Part shown: piece after piece, positions 1 to 11,310 of the stretch
How the letters are laid out: each line of letters begins with the position of its first letter
Numbering within the stretch: the stretch's first letter is position 1
Assembly: GCA_947095535.1 (NCBI GenBank)
Contig: OX352773.1
Span: forward strand, 106,406,185-106,470,184
Direction: 5' to 3'
DNA length: 64,000 bases
Origin: Poecilobothrus nobilitatus
Lineage: Eukaryota; Arthropoda; Insecta; Diptera; Dolichopodidae
Translations under genes and position numbers: made by a program
The notes under the pieces: model-generated
Database searches by the model: none
What the model saw: the letters and a program-made list of their open reading frames with translations, nothing else
Told to the model about the DNA's origin: nothing

Positions 1-964
1 ACTTCAATTGCTGAATTAGATATTTGAACACCATTTACGTTTAACACAAATTGTGAAATATCAAAATGTTTAAAATTGTATGGGTTTTTTGACCTTTTTC
101 CAGAGTAACCTGCATTTTCTGTCATGCAAAAAATGATTGTGTTGGCAACTGTCCAATAAAAACATTATCAAGTGATATTGATGAACTATTCTGTGGTATG
201 GTAAAAGTTTTTACCTCTACCCGTTTGTAATTGTATTTGGCATTAGTTTTTTCCTATACAGCATTATGTGCTAATAGCACACTAGGATTAATTGTTACAT
301 GTCTCACAAATAAAGTAGCTTTTAAAATTTTCAGTTGAGATTCATCAGTATCATCTGCAAAGAGGTAAAAATCTAGTTTTTCTAATATTAGGATAACTCG
401 AACATCGACATTGTTTATGAGAAGTGTAGGTTGGTTAAACATATCTAAATGTAGTTGCCCCATAAGTTCCACTACATTGCTATTTTGGTATAATTTTTGA
501 CGTGCTTTTGCCACTATTATCTGTTTTTGCTATATTTGGCTTATCTAACATCCACCCACAACACTCCAAATGCGTTGTAGCGGCATCCGTACCATAATTT
601 AACAATGATTCAATATAAGCTCTGTAATGACAATTGCCATCTGATGGAGATTCTTTCCATTTAGTTGAACATTGCATTGTTTTATTAATGAATGTAACAT
701 ATTATTAACCACACTTGGTTGTTGTATAGGTGTTCCATCAGTTTTTTTTATCTTTATTCCATTGAGTTCCATCTTTTTTTAAAATTTGTACTTTTAATTT
801 TAGATATGTCGAAGACAAGTCTCTATATGTATCACCGTGCCCTAGTGAAAAAAATTCTATGACAGATGGATTATCTAAAGAAGCAATAGGGTTATAGGAA
901 ACTTCTTCAGATGAATAGGCTGTGTTTTAAAAATTTCAAGTTCTGATTTCATACATTCAATCAT
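1..964 (-). pseudogene. Polinton major capsid protein (double jelly-roll) pseudogene, fragment 1, cut by window edge
   Basis: Broken copy of the Polinton/adintovirus major capsid protein, the family often listed in animal genomes as F54H12.2-like, which forms the hexons of an icosahedral particle. The start is the ATG at 964 (protein begins MIECMKSE, as in the second copy at 61679). Recognisable blocks are YIESLLNYGTDA near 600-640, DMFNQPTLLINNVDVR near 390-445 and LLAHNAV near 260-285. They fall in different frames, so several small indels are present, for example between 677 and 480. The sequence runs off the left edge of the window, so the C-terminus is not seen. It lies 3 bases downstream of the minor capsid frame and reads the same way, as in other Polintons. 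Family assignment is confident; the fold is established knowledge of the family rather than something visible here. Confidence 0.8.
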
Positions 965-966
965 AA

Positions 967-1407
967 TTATTCAAAAATATCTTTTTGTTTGTTCTTGTTA
1001 TTAACTTTGCGTCGCTTCGACGTAAAATAATTTAAATTATTAATGAGAGGTCTTTTTATAGGTTTTCTTCATTTTCTTTTGCCTTGTCCATACATTTCAT
1101 TGAGTTTCCGAACTGCACCTCGTCTTACATTTTTCATTATCTCTTTACTTCGATCTTGAACCACTTCTTTTACATTTGCACCTGTGGCAATATCAGATAA
1201 TTCATTAATACCAGAGTTAATAACCTCTTTTTTTAATATATTAGCTCCAGACGTAAATATTGGTTTTAAATATCTAGAAAGACCACCGAAAAAGCTCCCT
1301 AACCCTCGTCCCCTTTGGTAAGGTACAATTGAGTGTAACAAAGGACCAATATCCTCAAGACCTTTTCCTGATTGAACTAAATAATATTTGTAGTACGCTC
1401 TTTCCAT
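967..1407 (-). pseudogene. Polinton minor capsid/core protein (adenovirus pX/pVI-like), truncated by a nonsense codon
   Basis: The open part (1069-1407) encodes 112 residues from ATG 1407. It has a glycine/arginine-rich stretch (RGRGLGSFFGG, about residues 32-42) followed by an amphipathic, Lys/Arg-rich helical region, resembling small basic capsid/core proteins of Polintons and adenoviruses (pX/pVI type). The frame stops at TGA 1069-1071 after GKRK. The second copy has an Arg codon (CGA) at that position, so the stop is probably a C-to-T change. Reading past it, the same frame continues through a very basic tail (FTSKRRK) to a stop at 967-969, three bases before the MCP start. The tail looks like a nuclear-localisation or DNA-binding segment. 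The family label is by resemblance only. Confidence 0.6.
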
Positions 1408-2361
1408 AATGAATAAAATAAAATAATATATAATTTTGTAAAATCGCTTTTATTTTTACTTTTTTAAAATGTAATACAATTTTTGTTGGAATTGAACTAT
1501 TGGAAAAGTTTATTTTGTATCCATATTTATCACATAAAAGTAATGAAATGTTATTAAATGATTTCTCCACATTGCAATATTGAATATAACTGAATTCTTT
1601 TACAGTATCAGTGAAAGAATTTTGTATGTTAACAGATCTTAAACAGCTTATATCTTTATCACCTATTTTTTGCCGTTCAATTATGTCTGTGTATATAAAA
1701 AACATATCTGATTTACTAATGGAAATTAATTGTACACTATCTATAAAAGTTTTGAAAGCTTCTATTGCACGTTATTTATATTTTTTAAAATCTGTAACTT
1801 TAAAAGATACTTGATTGAAACATGTTGTCAAAAGTGCTTCGAGGGTATAAGCGTAATTTGCTCTTATTTTTATATCTATTTTAGGCTTTGTAACACATAT
1901 TGTGGTGTAACTTAAATTTGTAGGCATCTCCTCAGCTTTTGTTGGTTGTGTATAATGAACTTCATCGTTTATATAATTAAAAATTCCCCAAATCAACTGC
2001 CGTTCAACTTCTTTTCTTGTAAACCTATTAAGTGGGCGTATATTTTGAATTAGTGTTGGTAGTAGAAAAACTTTCCAGTCGCATATCATTTGTTTTTCTA
2101 TGTATGGAATATATGATGTTCCAACTCCTATCATATCTTTTTGCATACCTTTAATAAATATTTGAGTACTTTTTTCCCATTCACTTTTGGAACGAAATCA
2201 TTTACATACCTTTCTGAAATACCGACTTTTTATCTTGAATCACACATGTATTTATTCATTTTATTTGTAAAAGATGATAATGAATTTTCTGGATAATAGT
2301 TCATAGATGAATCACTGAGTAAAGTGACATAAAATTCATCATTTACTTGTATGTTGTCCAT
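1355..2361 (-). pseudogene. Polinton penton (single jelly-roll minor capsid) pseudogene, copy 1
   Basis: Starts at ATG 2361 (MDNIQVNDE). The N-terminal block (a Leu-Leu-Ser-x-Ser-Ser-Met patch, then YPENS and a KVGISE motif) and the C-terminal block (YTDIIE, GDKDISCLRSV, final LHFKK near 1465) match the Polinton penton/minor capsid family, whose members start with a similar Ser-rich strand plus WEVGLxE and end with YTDIIE...LHFRR. The middle reads open from 2146 to 1772. Frame breaks lie near 2150-2200 and near 1770. The ancestral stop appears lost: the second copy ends LHFKKL-stop, while this one reads on 30-odd codons into the next gene to 1355. In a working element this protein would occupy capsid vertices. 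Confidence 0.72.
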
Positions 2362-3031
2362 GAGCTTGTTGATTTATTTTTACGAATTGGAAAATTAAGT
2401 TCTGTTTGAGTATTACCTACTGCTGACCTTAAAACACGTCTTGATGAATTATTCAACTCTTTGTTATTTATAGATTTTTCTTTTTTCGTTGGTGTGCTTG
2501 GGCTATCTAAAGGAACAGTTATAATGTCTCCTGTATCAGTTTCAAAAATTTGTACATTTTGATTTCTAATTGATTTTCTTTTTCTAAGACGTTTCATTGA
2601 AGCAGCTGACAATGCTTTTGTTAAAACATTTTCCTGAATTTCATCATCAAATACTTCGTCATCAGCTTCTTTTTCATATACTTTTCTTTCTTCAGGAACA
2701 ACTTGTATTCCAAAATTCTTATTTCTGGAAAATGTGATTGAGTTTCCGCATCTTTATATATTGGTTTTGCACGAGTTTGAATACCTTTTGTTTTTATCGC
2801 AATTTTTATTTTCTCCTCTTTATTTTTAGGAAGTTGTCGTTTTTTGTTTCTTATTTTAAATAAATTTTGTCTGTATAAATACCATTTTTGAGTATCCGTG
2901 AGATGTTTATTTAACAATATTTTTTTTATATTTTTATCCAATTCATTGAGTTCAATGTCTGCATTTTGCTTCATTCTTTCATAAATCACAGGTTTTAAAA
3001 TTATCATTTTATTAAATGTTCTATTATTCAT
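2343..3031 (-). pseudogene. Conserved Polinton protein of unknown function, frameshifted, copy 1
   Basis: ATG at 3031 (MNNRTFNKMIILKP). The first 70 or so residues carry the pattern seen in small Polinton proteins: KMIILKP, then LDKNIKKILLNKHLTDTQKW and LYRQNLFK. A Lys-rich linker follows, and a C-terminal part (ALSAASMKRLRKRK, then FETDTGDIITVPLD) that lies in another frame from 2612 to 2343. The frame change falls around 2690-2720, because the second copy keeps acidic residues (EEEVYEKEA, DEVFDDE) in the first frame there. The start overlaps the stop of the upstream small gene as ATGA, and the end overlaps the penton start by 19 bases, a compact viral-style arrangement. Function is not known to me; an assembly role is only a guess from its place in the morphogenesis block. 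Confidence 0.6.
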
Positions 3032-3349
3032 TTTATAAAATTTCCGATTATCCCTGATAGTATTGCACCAAGAAGTGTAGGTAAAAATCCACCACGTTGA
3101 ATAATTATTTTTATTTTGCTATTTATAGATTTTTTCCGGCAAATAAGTGATCTTAATTCTTTTTTATACTTTCGTAATTGGGTTGTTGCTTTTTTACTCA
3201 GATTACAATTACCTTAAAATATTTAAAGAGATTTCGCAAAATGTTTTTATTACTTCAGGGTCACAGTGTTTTATAATTACTTTCTGGAATTTTGGTTTAG
3301 AGGTTTTTAATAGGTGCAATATATGTCGATTGGTCTTCAAACGTTTCAT
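3028..3349 (-). pseudogene. Small basic Polinton protein with C-terminal hydrophobic tail, copy 1 (frameshift)
   Basis: Begins at ATG 3349 (MKRLKTNRHILHLL). It contains CEISLNIL, then a Lys-rich helix (KKELRSLICRKKS), then GGFLPTLLGAILSGI near the end, and stops at 3028 overlapping the next ATG. This organisation (about 105 residues, a conserved CE..LN.LkGN box and a terminal GGFLP-LL hydrophobic segment) recurs in many animal Polintons and usually stays unnamed. A 2-base deletion relative to the second copy (CCTTAAAA here versus CCTTTTAAAA there) shifts the frame near 3212. The N-terminus overlaps the ATPase C-terminus in another frame. Function unknown; the tail could be membrane-active or a capsid-lining peptide, which is inference. 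Confidence 0.6.
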
Positions 3350-3997
3350 ATTCCTCCACAAATTCTTCTAATTGATCTCTCGTACAATAACACAAACCTT
3401 TTCCAAATATATCACTTCTTAATCGAAATATATCATTAACGTCTTGAGTAAGATTAATTAATATATAGCCATATGGGACTGACGTCACATCATTATATAC
3501 TTTTTCAAGTGCTTTAATTTGATTGGATATATTTGGCGAGCTAGAGGTAATATCTGCGATTTATCTCTTGGAATTTTGAAAAGTACTAAATATTTACAGA
3601 TATTGAGTGAAATATCTCTTGAAAATTTACCCTGGTGAAAAACATTTTGTGTTACAAATATTACAGATAAATTTCTACGATGTGATCCTCTAGTAAATAA
3701 ATCACATACAAACTTATCATGAGAACTTAACATCATATCATCGATAATAACTAACAAAGGTTCTTGATTATCATTGAAATTTGAAATAGTGTTACTATAT
3801 TCAACATCTTTCATATATAGTGGAACAGCATTTTTGTCTGGATTACACCAAATAATTCTATTAATATGTGGTAGTATATTTTCTTCTTTATATTTTACTA
3901 AATTATGAATAAAAGTGGTTTTACCACAGCAGGATGGCCCCGCCACCATCATTGTAAATGGGTGAAACAACATAGTTGTATTAGTTAAAACAATCAT
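3297..3997 (-). pseudogene. Polinton genome-packaging ATPase (FtsK/HerA, A32-like), frameshifted
   Basis: P-loop ATPase that in Polintons and related viruses pumps DNA into the capsid. Visible motifs: HPFTMMVAGPSCCGKTTF (Walker A, about 3920-3970), LLVIIDDMM (Walker B, about 3735-3765), VTQNVFHQ (sensor-like) and PRDKSQILPLARQIYP. The frame then breaks near 3520-3530. The family's C-terminal signature (SVPYGYILINL, then IFRLRSDIFG) continues in another frame from 3488 to 3297. ATG 3997 is chosen because the conserved domain begins soon after it. The frame is open further upstream to 4171, but that part lies antisense over the plus-strand gene and resembles nothing in the family. No ATPase from the second element is present, because the window ends first. 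Confidence 0.78.
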
Positions 3998-4091
3998 TGC
4001 TAACTTATATTTATATGAATAGCTCTTTTTCGAAATGAATATAAATGTAAATTTAGTTATTTCATTGAACATTCTTTTACAAACCTTCGAC

Positions 4092-4577
4092 ATGGTTAAA
4101 CAAGTTTTTATAGTTGACCTACAATTTTTGCAAGGAAATAAAAAACAATATTTCCTAAAAGAGTTAGCCATACTTGAAAAAGGAAGTTTAATTCCAACTG
4201 TGTATCATTTCAAAGCACCGTACCCCGCAAAAGAGCTTAGTCAAGATGTGAAATATAATAACCAGTATTGCGAAAATAAAATAAATGGACTTAAATGGAA
4301 TAAGGGTTTAGTTGAATATTTAGATGTAAAATGTATATTAAAACACTATTTAGAGTCAGCGGAAAAAAATTATGTTAAAGGAGAACAAAAAAAACTTTAC
4401 AAGTACATTGACAGTGTTAAAATAGAAGATATAAGCAGAGACTTGCCATCATTACAAAATATTGAAAACTTTAATTCAAATTGTCCTATTCACTTATCAA
4501 ACAAGAGTTGCAGATGTGCTGTTAAAAACTGTTTTATGGTATATAAAAGAATGGTATTTAAAAGAAAAAAATGTTAG
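4092..4577 (+). CDS. Polinton-associated conserved protein of unknown function, plus strand
   Basis: An open frame of 161 codons from ATG 4092 (an upstream in-frame ATG exists at 4035). It starts VFIVDLQF, followed by YFLKELAIL, a Pro-rich HFKAPYP and a GLKWNKG block, and ends with several cysteines (CPIHLSNKSCRCAVKNC) that could bind a metal. I recognise the VD-x-Q-F...KELAI start as a family recurring in arthropod Polintons but know no function for it. An acidic residue in the first strand would suit a nuclease-like fold, which is speculation. The fragment at 58492-58692 begins with the same pattern and has Asp at residue 9, ungapped, supporting the 4092 start. It is transcribed divergently from the ATPase, with only about 95 bases between the chosen starts. 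Confidence 0.5.
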   Translation: MVKQVFIVDLQFLQGNKKQYFLKELAILEKGSLIPTVYHFKAPYPAKELSQDVKYNNQYCENKINGLKWNKGLVEYLDVKCILKHYLESAEKNYVKGEQKKLYKYIDSVKIEDISRDLPSLQNIENFNSNCPIHLSNKSCRCAVKNCFMVYKRMVFKRKKC

Positions 4578-6150
4578 ATTAAGACCTTCAATTTTCATAC
4601 TTGCACAATATGAATTTAAATAACAAAAAAAAGGTTTACTTCAACTTCTTCAAGAAATTCACGTTATGCATGTATGGGTCTATGCTTACAGATCAGCAAG
4701 GAAAGGTCATTGGGAAGAATACGCACGAGTTACGTATTCGTCTGATATTCCACCTGTTGAAAATACAACAACGTCAGCAATACCTGCTATTATCCAAATA
4801 AATTCCACTCCCACAAAAATAACAGACGCTAAATTTGCATTTCCTGTTATTGCCAAATAATAGAATTTATCATTTGCAATAACTTAAAATATATATATCA
4901 GATTTAAATCTAATTACATTTAAATTATTAACCAATAATTTAACTATAAAGTTAATATCATATTTTGTCTGGAATAATAAAATTACTTCTTATTAAATTG
5001 ATTATGGAATAATTAAAATACAGTTTCCCACAATAAATATTATTGCTCGAATTACACCAAATAGTTAAATTTGTTTTTGTAATTAAATTATTATAAAATT
5101 ATCACATGATCATATTACAAAAGTAATATTCAAAATAGTTGTATAACAAAATAATGCGTTTGTATAATAATTTTAATAATAAGTTTGTCACGTTCAAAAT
5201 AGCTGAACTAACATAATTTATAATATAAATAGGACGACAATTAGAATAAGACATGAGTTGTTAAAATGGAAATTGTTAATCAAGACCTGACATGGTCAAG
5301 TATAATAAAACATACTAATTTGTTTGTGTTAATAAAATATTGTATTTGTCTCGTAAATTTCAATATAAAAATAAAGTTCGTAAGAAATAATAAATAAAGT
5401 TAAAAAACAATAGTTTTTATTTTTTTTAAGAATATCGTAGTTCAACTATAAAACTGTGATAGAAGTAGATTTCAAAAACGTATAGAAAAAGTTGGTCTCG
5501 CTATTTGTAAAATCTTAACATCTGATCATCGTAAAAAAATTTTCCAACACAGATTTCTGTAAAATTGTAAAATATTTTCAAATACAAAATTATTTCAAAA
5601 ATATAAATAAATTTGTTTTATTTTTGTTTTCAAATAGGTACCACTTAACTTGCCTTTTTGATTCCTTACAGTATAGAATGTAACGCAATAATAACAAAAC
5701 CAAGTAAATCAAAGATTTCCGGTTATTTTCTCAATGTTATTATAGAACAGAAAAAATCTTACATAACAGATGCACCTATAATTCCATAATTTTTTTATTT
5801 TTAATTTTGCAGCTTTAAAACTATAATAACAACTTACAACAATTATTGATCTTCTTTAATAAACAAAAATACACCTTGTACCTACTTCTTGTTTACGTTT
5901 TGTTTTTATTTTTATTATTTACATCTTGGTATTCAAAAGTACCTATGAATATTTTTCTTATTAAATAATAAAAACAAGTTTTTTTCGTTTCTTTTATATC
6001 TCCTTTTACATATGTAGGTATATTTTATTAAGCATGCGATTTTGCGCAATTTAAAAAAATAAACTGGATTTGACCTGAAAAAATCTTCTTTCTATTTGTA
6101 TGATATCCTATTACAAAGTATCAATGAATTTATTGAAAAACCTAAATATC
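4578..6150. other. AT-rich non-coding spacer
   Basis: No gene recognised. A short open frame (4666-4860, plus strand, about 64 codons, ending PVIAK) resembles nothing I know. The rest is AT-rich with many stops. It may contain the outer end of the left Polinton, but no terminal inverted repeat can be paired inside the window. Confidence 0.4.
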
Positions 6151-6473
6151 CTAAACTTGTTCAGTTCATTAACCTTGTCTAACAACTTCTACAGTACCAA
6201 CAACCTTCATTTCCTACTATACAATCACTTGCAACTTATAAGTTAACAACCCATGCTTATAACCTAAACTTGTTCAGTTCATTAACCTTGCATAACAATT
6301 TCTACACTACCAACAACCTTCATTTCCTACTATACAACAACTTGCAACTTATAAGTTAACAACCCATGCTTATAACCTAACTTGTTCAGTTCATTAACCT
6401 TGCTTAACAACTTCTACAGTACCAACAACCTTCATTTCCTACTATACAACCACTTGCAACTTATAAGTGAAGT
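6151..6473. repeat. Minisatellite, three units of about 112-113 bp
   Basis: The phrase CTTGTTCAGTTCATTAACCTTG starts at 6156, 6269 and 6381. Each is followed by matching CTTCATTTCCTACTATACAA and ACTTGCAACTTATAAGT segments. The units differ by a few bases. A diverged, single-copy-like relative lies at about 43980-44170, also just upstream of a gypsy copy, so the repeat may belong to the gypsy 5' region. Confidence 0.9.
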
Positions 6474-6559
6474 TGTTGACCTACTAACCAAGAATAACCT
6501 ACATTAAACCCATCAATCAAAACATAAGTCAGTGGGCGTGGTCTTCGGTGCGATATGGC

Positions 6560-7135
6560 ATGATTTTTTTCCCATCCCCAAGTGCAGGATTACCTACTTC
6601 GGGCCAAAATCGCCAAGAACAAATAGAACCAATGGAAGTTCAAAATACTCAAACAAAAAATTCGGAAGAAGATAAAAGTGAATATAATAACTTAACGTTC
6701 ATTCCAATTTAGCATCGGAAGAACTCCCCATTATTAGAGTAACAATTAAAAATAAAAAAATATTAGCCCTTATTGATACAGTTTCTAATTTTAGTATTAT
6801 AGACGACAACATTGAAGGTTTTAAAAAAATAAAAATAAAACCAATCTCTTTCTCAACAATAAATAGTAAAGATCAAATTAATTTTGAAATTCATAGTGTA
6901 GCACCACTAAAATTTAATACTCCATCCAATGCATTAATATGATGGAAAGTAAAAAAATTACCTAACCGAAAATATCAAATTATAAGAGGTGCAGATCTAT
7001 TAAGAAGTTTAGACAGTGTAATAGATTTCGAACAAGGAATAATTAATTTATATGGAGAAAATATAAAATTTATCAACACACCGTACCAATTCAATGAAAT
7101 ATGCACTTTAGAGTCATTAGATCCTAATTGAAACT
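6560..7135 (+). pseudogene. Ty3/gypsy copy 1: gag tail and aspartic protease remnant
   Basis: From about 6715 the plus strand reads ELPIIRVTIKNKKILALIDT followed by VSNFSIID. This is the gypsy/errantivirus protease start, in which the active-site triad is normally Asp-Thr-Gly; here it is Asp-Thr-Val. It continues through RGADLLRSLDSVIDF to about 7135. In-frame stops (near 6942 and 7130) break it. The polar stretch before it, including EPMEVQNTQTKNSEEDKS, looks like the end of gag. Copies A and B carry the same protease joined to different upstream DNA. Confidence 0.6.
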
Positions 7136-7376
7136 TTTTAAAGTTGGTTCACCTTAATTTAAAAGAAATCACAGAAGTAAAAAAATTTGTGAAAAGATTC
7201 ATAAACAATTAATTTAAAAGGACAAAATATAAAATTTTTCAACACACCGTACGAATTCACTGAAATATGCACTTTAGAGACATTAGATCCTAATTTAAAC
7301 CTAATCAAGTTAGATATCCTTAATTTAGAAGAACTCTCAGAAGTAAAAAAGTTAGTAAAAAGATTCAAAATGAAGA
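7045..7376 (+). repeat. 166-bp tandem duplication inside the gypsy remnant
   Basis: Positions 7045-7210 repeat at 7211-7376 with about 85-90% identity. Both carry ATATAAAAT-TTTCAACACACCGTAC, ATATGCACTTTAGAG and GTAAAAAG-TT. The duplication is also present in copies A and B, so it predates the large duplication. Confidence 0.85.
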
Positions 7377-7439
7377 GGATAAGTTAACTAGAACAACAGA
7401 AATTTAGCACGAAATAGTAACGACAACAGAACAGTCAAT

Positions 7440-9001
7440 TAATTCAAAGTTATATAGATATACGCCAAAACACGAGGAAACAGTTAGAAAACAAATTAAG
7501 GAAATGGAAGAACAGGGAATTATTCGAAAGAGTAATTATTATAAAATTTAAGATCGTTACAGATTATAGACGACTGAACGACGTAACAATGAACGATAAA
7601 TTCCCTTTAGATATTGAAGTGAACAGTGAACGACAAATTCCTATTCTAGACTAACTGGAAAAAGCCAAATATTTTACAACATTAGATTTGGCAAAGGGTT
7701 ATCCTCAAATTTCTATTAGGGAAGAAGACACAAAAAATACAGCTTTCGTGACACCTCATGGACTGTATGAATTTAATAGAATGCCCTTTGGCTTAAAGAA
7801 CGCACCAGCGATACTCCAAGGGTTAATGAATGAAATATTGACAGAAAATATAAACAAGGTATATGTAGTATATCTAGATGATGTACTAATATTCACTACC
7901 TCTCTCAAAGAACATATGAAAGCAATCTATAGCATTTTCAAAGTTTTAGAAAAAAAAAATTTGAAAATTCAAATAAATAAATGTAATTTCATGAAAAAAG
8001 AGACTGAGTTCTTAGGGCACATATTAACTAAAATTGGTTTAAAGCCTAACCCCAATAAAATAAAAACAATAGAAAATTTAGAACTACCAAAAACTGATAA
8101 ACAGATATAAACTTTCGATTACTAGCGTTGCGCAACCTATCACGAAATATTTGAAAAAACGTACAATAATTAATACAATAACCCAAACTACATCGAAGTA
8201 TTCGAAAAATTAAAGTATCTGATAAAAAGCCATGCAGTAATAAAATATCCAAATTTTGAAAAACCATTTGTTTTGGCAACAGACGCATCGAACTATGCAC
8301 TTGACGCTGTTTTGTCGCAGAAAGGACATCCTGTATGTTTTGCTTTGCGAACCTTAAATAATCATGAACGTAATTATTCTGCTACAGATAAGGAATTCTT
8401 ATCAATTATGGGGTCAGTAAACTACTTTCGACCTTATCTTTACGGTAATAAATTTAAAATATAGACGGACCACCAACCAATAAAACATTTGCGTGTCAAA
8501 TATAAGGGTAAAGGCTTATCACCTAAGCATCAAATATGGTTGTTAAAATTAGGCGAATATCAATTTGATATCGAGTATATCAAGGGAAAGGAAAATCATG
8601 TCGCAGATTTTCTTAGTAGAATAGAACATATAGTAAATAAGGGAGAGGATGGTAAAAGCTTTGCACAATCTCGTGAACATTTTAATATTGAAGATAATAA
8701 CACAATGGCAACAGATCATTCTGCAAGCGAAGAATTGTTGAATCATATTCCTATAAAAGAAGAAATTGTAAATAAGTATAAAACTCAAATAATTTTAACA
8801 AATAACAAAACAGTAGAATTAGAAACTCTTTTTGGAAGAAGAATCATAACTATAGCAGAATATGATTTTAATAGATTAGACGAAATATTTAAAAAGTATC
8901 TTAATAAAGGTAAAATAGGAATCTTTTCAGAAATTTCAGACACACAATTTATTCATTTATTTAGATTAATGCAAACCAATTGCAATGTAAAAAATATATA
9001 A
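7440..9001 (+). pseudogene. Ty3/gypsy copy 1: reverse transcriptase and RNase H pseudogene
   Basis: RT starts near 7480 (ETVRKQIKEMEEQGIIRKS). It is frameshifted through the first third, then open at 7688-8110 with the fingers/palm motifs FNRMPFGLKNAP and the catalytic YLDDVLIF (about 7869-7892). RNase H follows in another frame: LATDASNYALDAVLSQ (about 8273-8320), NYSATDKEFL and the typical IKGKENHVADFLSRIE (about 8570-8625). The last open part (8489-9001) runs on through a Lys-rich linker and stops before the nested LINE. The RT box is intact here, whereas copies A and B have YLDV. This is part of a retrovirus-like polyprotein that would copy RNA into DNA in a cytoplasmic particle; it is inactive now. 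Confidence 0.88.
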
Positions 9002-9198
9002 AACAAAAGTTTAAATATTATAATAATATAAAAATTAGCACAGTTTAATATTTTAAATATAAATGAAAATTAACGTAATTTAGTAATTTAAAATAATTCA
9101 AAAATTAGCTATATTATTCCACAAAAATTCGACATAATTTATCATGAAAAAGTTAAAAATTAAATATATAGTAATAAAAAGCTATTATACTAATGGGC

Positions 9199-11310
9199 TC
9201 ATTTTTCCCCATAATTTGTTCGATGAAAAGGCACATAAAAAAAGTTTTCATTACGAAAGCGATTACTAGTATTAGTATGATTAATAACTATACTTTTTAT
9301 AAACGTGGAATCAATACCTTCATTTATAATTTGAAAAATAAACACAATATCAGCAATTACCCTTCTAGAACTGATAGAGCTTAAGTATATTAACTTAAGT
9401 CTATCAAGATATGGAGGCAAATTAAGTGGATCAGGCCAATTCAAATTTCGAAAAGCGAATCTTAGAATTTTTTTTTTGGACAGCTTCAATTCTATTAATA
9501 TGTGAATTATATACCGGGGACCAAACCGGGCTAGCATACTCTAGATTAGGACGCACTACTAAAGAAGTAAATATAGATTTGAGAATGTATGGATCATTGA
9601 ATTCTTTAGACCATCTTTTAATGAAACCTAACGTAGAATTGGCTTTATTAATAATTTTGTTATAATGGTTGATAATCGAAACTTTATTATTAAAGAGAAC
9701 GCCCATGTCACTGAATAATGAATGCACCATTAAAGTGGTAATTTATTAAAATCGCGTGTAGATTGCGAGTGAATGAAACTGAAGCACATTTACCAACATT
9801 TAAGCTTAAATTATTAAAAATACACCAGTTCCAGAAGGCGTTTAAATCTTCTTGAAGAAGTAGAAAATCGCTGATAGAAGAAATGGTTCTGAAAATTTTC
9901 ATATCATCAGCGTATATAGTAATTTTACAATCTTTAATAATTGTCGTTACATCATCGATCGACAAAATAAAAAGAAGAAGGCCAAGATGGCTTTCTTGAG
10001 TAACACCAGAATTAGAAAAGTAAGAATAGGAAATCGCAGTCTAAATTTAACTTTGTAGCTTCTATTAATTAGGTAAGATTCAAACCATTTTAAGAGAAAA
10101 CGGGGAAATCCTAAATTTATTAAGTTTTAATAGAATAACACTATGTGGGAGAATATCAAATGCCTTACTTAAATCAGTATAAATGACATCTGTTTGAGCA
10201 CCCATCTCCATAGTGTTTAAAATATTTGAATAAATGAATATTTGACAGCCTAGCTATAGGGCGATAGTTGGTAATGTCGCTTTTAGAACTTTTTTTGTGG
10301 ACGAGTTTAATGAAGGATGATTTCCACATATTAGGAAAGACACCCAATTTTAGTAACCAATTGCATAAAGTAGCTAATGGTAAGGCAAGATAATTTGACC
10401 ACATTTTTAGCACAATGGCTGGAACGTTATCAGGACCAGGATTTGTATCGTTGTTTAATGATGCTAAGTATTTTCGAACTTCGTCTACCGAGAGATCTAG
10501 ATCAGAAAGAGAAATAGTAGAATGCACATTAAAATAGTTAAATTTACCCTCATCTGCTAGGAAAACATTAAGGCATAAGAGCTTGCAAAAAAAGTTTTAA
10601 AGAAATCAACTACTAAGCGTGTATTATTAGAGGTTTTGCCATTAAAAGAGAAATGATTTGGATACTCATCTTATTTCGTTTTAGAGTTAACAAAATATCA
10701 AAATATTTTAGGATTGTTGCAGATATTAGACGTAGTAGTGCTAAGGTTGTTATGATAACTAGTGTTAACAAGTAACTTGAAAGAATTGAAGTCAACAAAT
10801 GTCGGACAAGAGGAACGAACAAATTAAAAACTTCGTTAATTGTAGAATAAAAATTACTTACAGCATGATTGATATCCGAAATATTTTCGAAAGATGAATA
10901 ATCTATAGAAGAGAAAAAATTATTTAGGCCAGGAAAATTTGCTCTATTCAAATTAAAACAGAAGGAGGAAGAAGGTTTGGACTTAATCGGGCTATTGCAG
11001 TAAAAAGAAAAGCTAATTGGATGGATAAATGTCAATCTTAACAAGAGGAATATGACAACTATTTATTTTAGAGTTGATCCAATCGGTTGTGAAAAAAATT
11101 CTAATTGTCTACTTTGATGATTAACAATATTAGAAATTTGTTGAAGACCCCAGGCACAGCAACAATCCAACAAAGTTTGGGCAACATCTATACTAACATT
11201 AACAGTTACCATAAAATTTTCTTCATTGTCAGAAATCCAATTCAACTGCGGAAGGTTAAAATCACCACAAATTAATAATTGATCGGACATAGGCGTAAAC
11301 ATCCGCAGCT
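9199..11310 (-). pseudogene. Nested non-LTR retrotransposon (LINE) endonuclease-RT remnant in gypsy copy 1
   Basis: Read on the minus strand from right to left. Endonuclease block: LLICGDFNLPQLNW near 11290-11240. RT entry region: PGPDNVPAIVLK, then SSFIKLVHKKS and NYRPIARLSN, at 10527-10174. Catalytic YADDMKIF near 9900-9930. C-terminal region: YASPVWSPVYNSHI near 9480-9540, followed by RFRNENFFYVP. Stops and frameshifts separate the blocks. It splits the gypsy element between RNase H (left) and integrase (right), so it inserted there before the gypsy block was duplicated; copies A and B carry it at the same place. Clade not assigned beyond Jockey/CR1-like. Confidence 0.82.

Noticed and set aside
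4860..6150. Possible Polinton terminal inverted repeat
   Set aside because: No matching inverted copy could be found in the window, and no retrovirus-like Polinton integrase gene is present to mark an element end.
7159..7368. 69-codon minus-strand Phe-rich frame, repeated at 27336-27545 and 45352-45561
   Set aside because: Conserved only because the gypsy block is triplicated; it lies antisense to the 166-bp gypsy duplication.
8549..8788. 79-codon minus-strand frame found in all gypsy copies (also 28690, 46752)
   Set aside because: Antisense of the RNase H-linker coding sequence.
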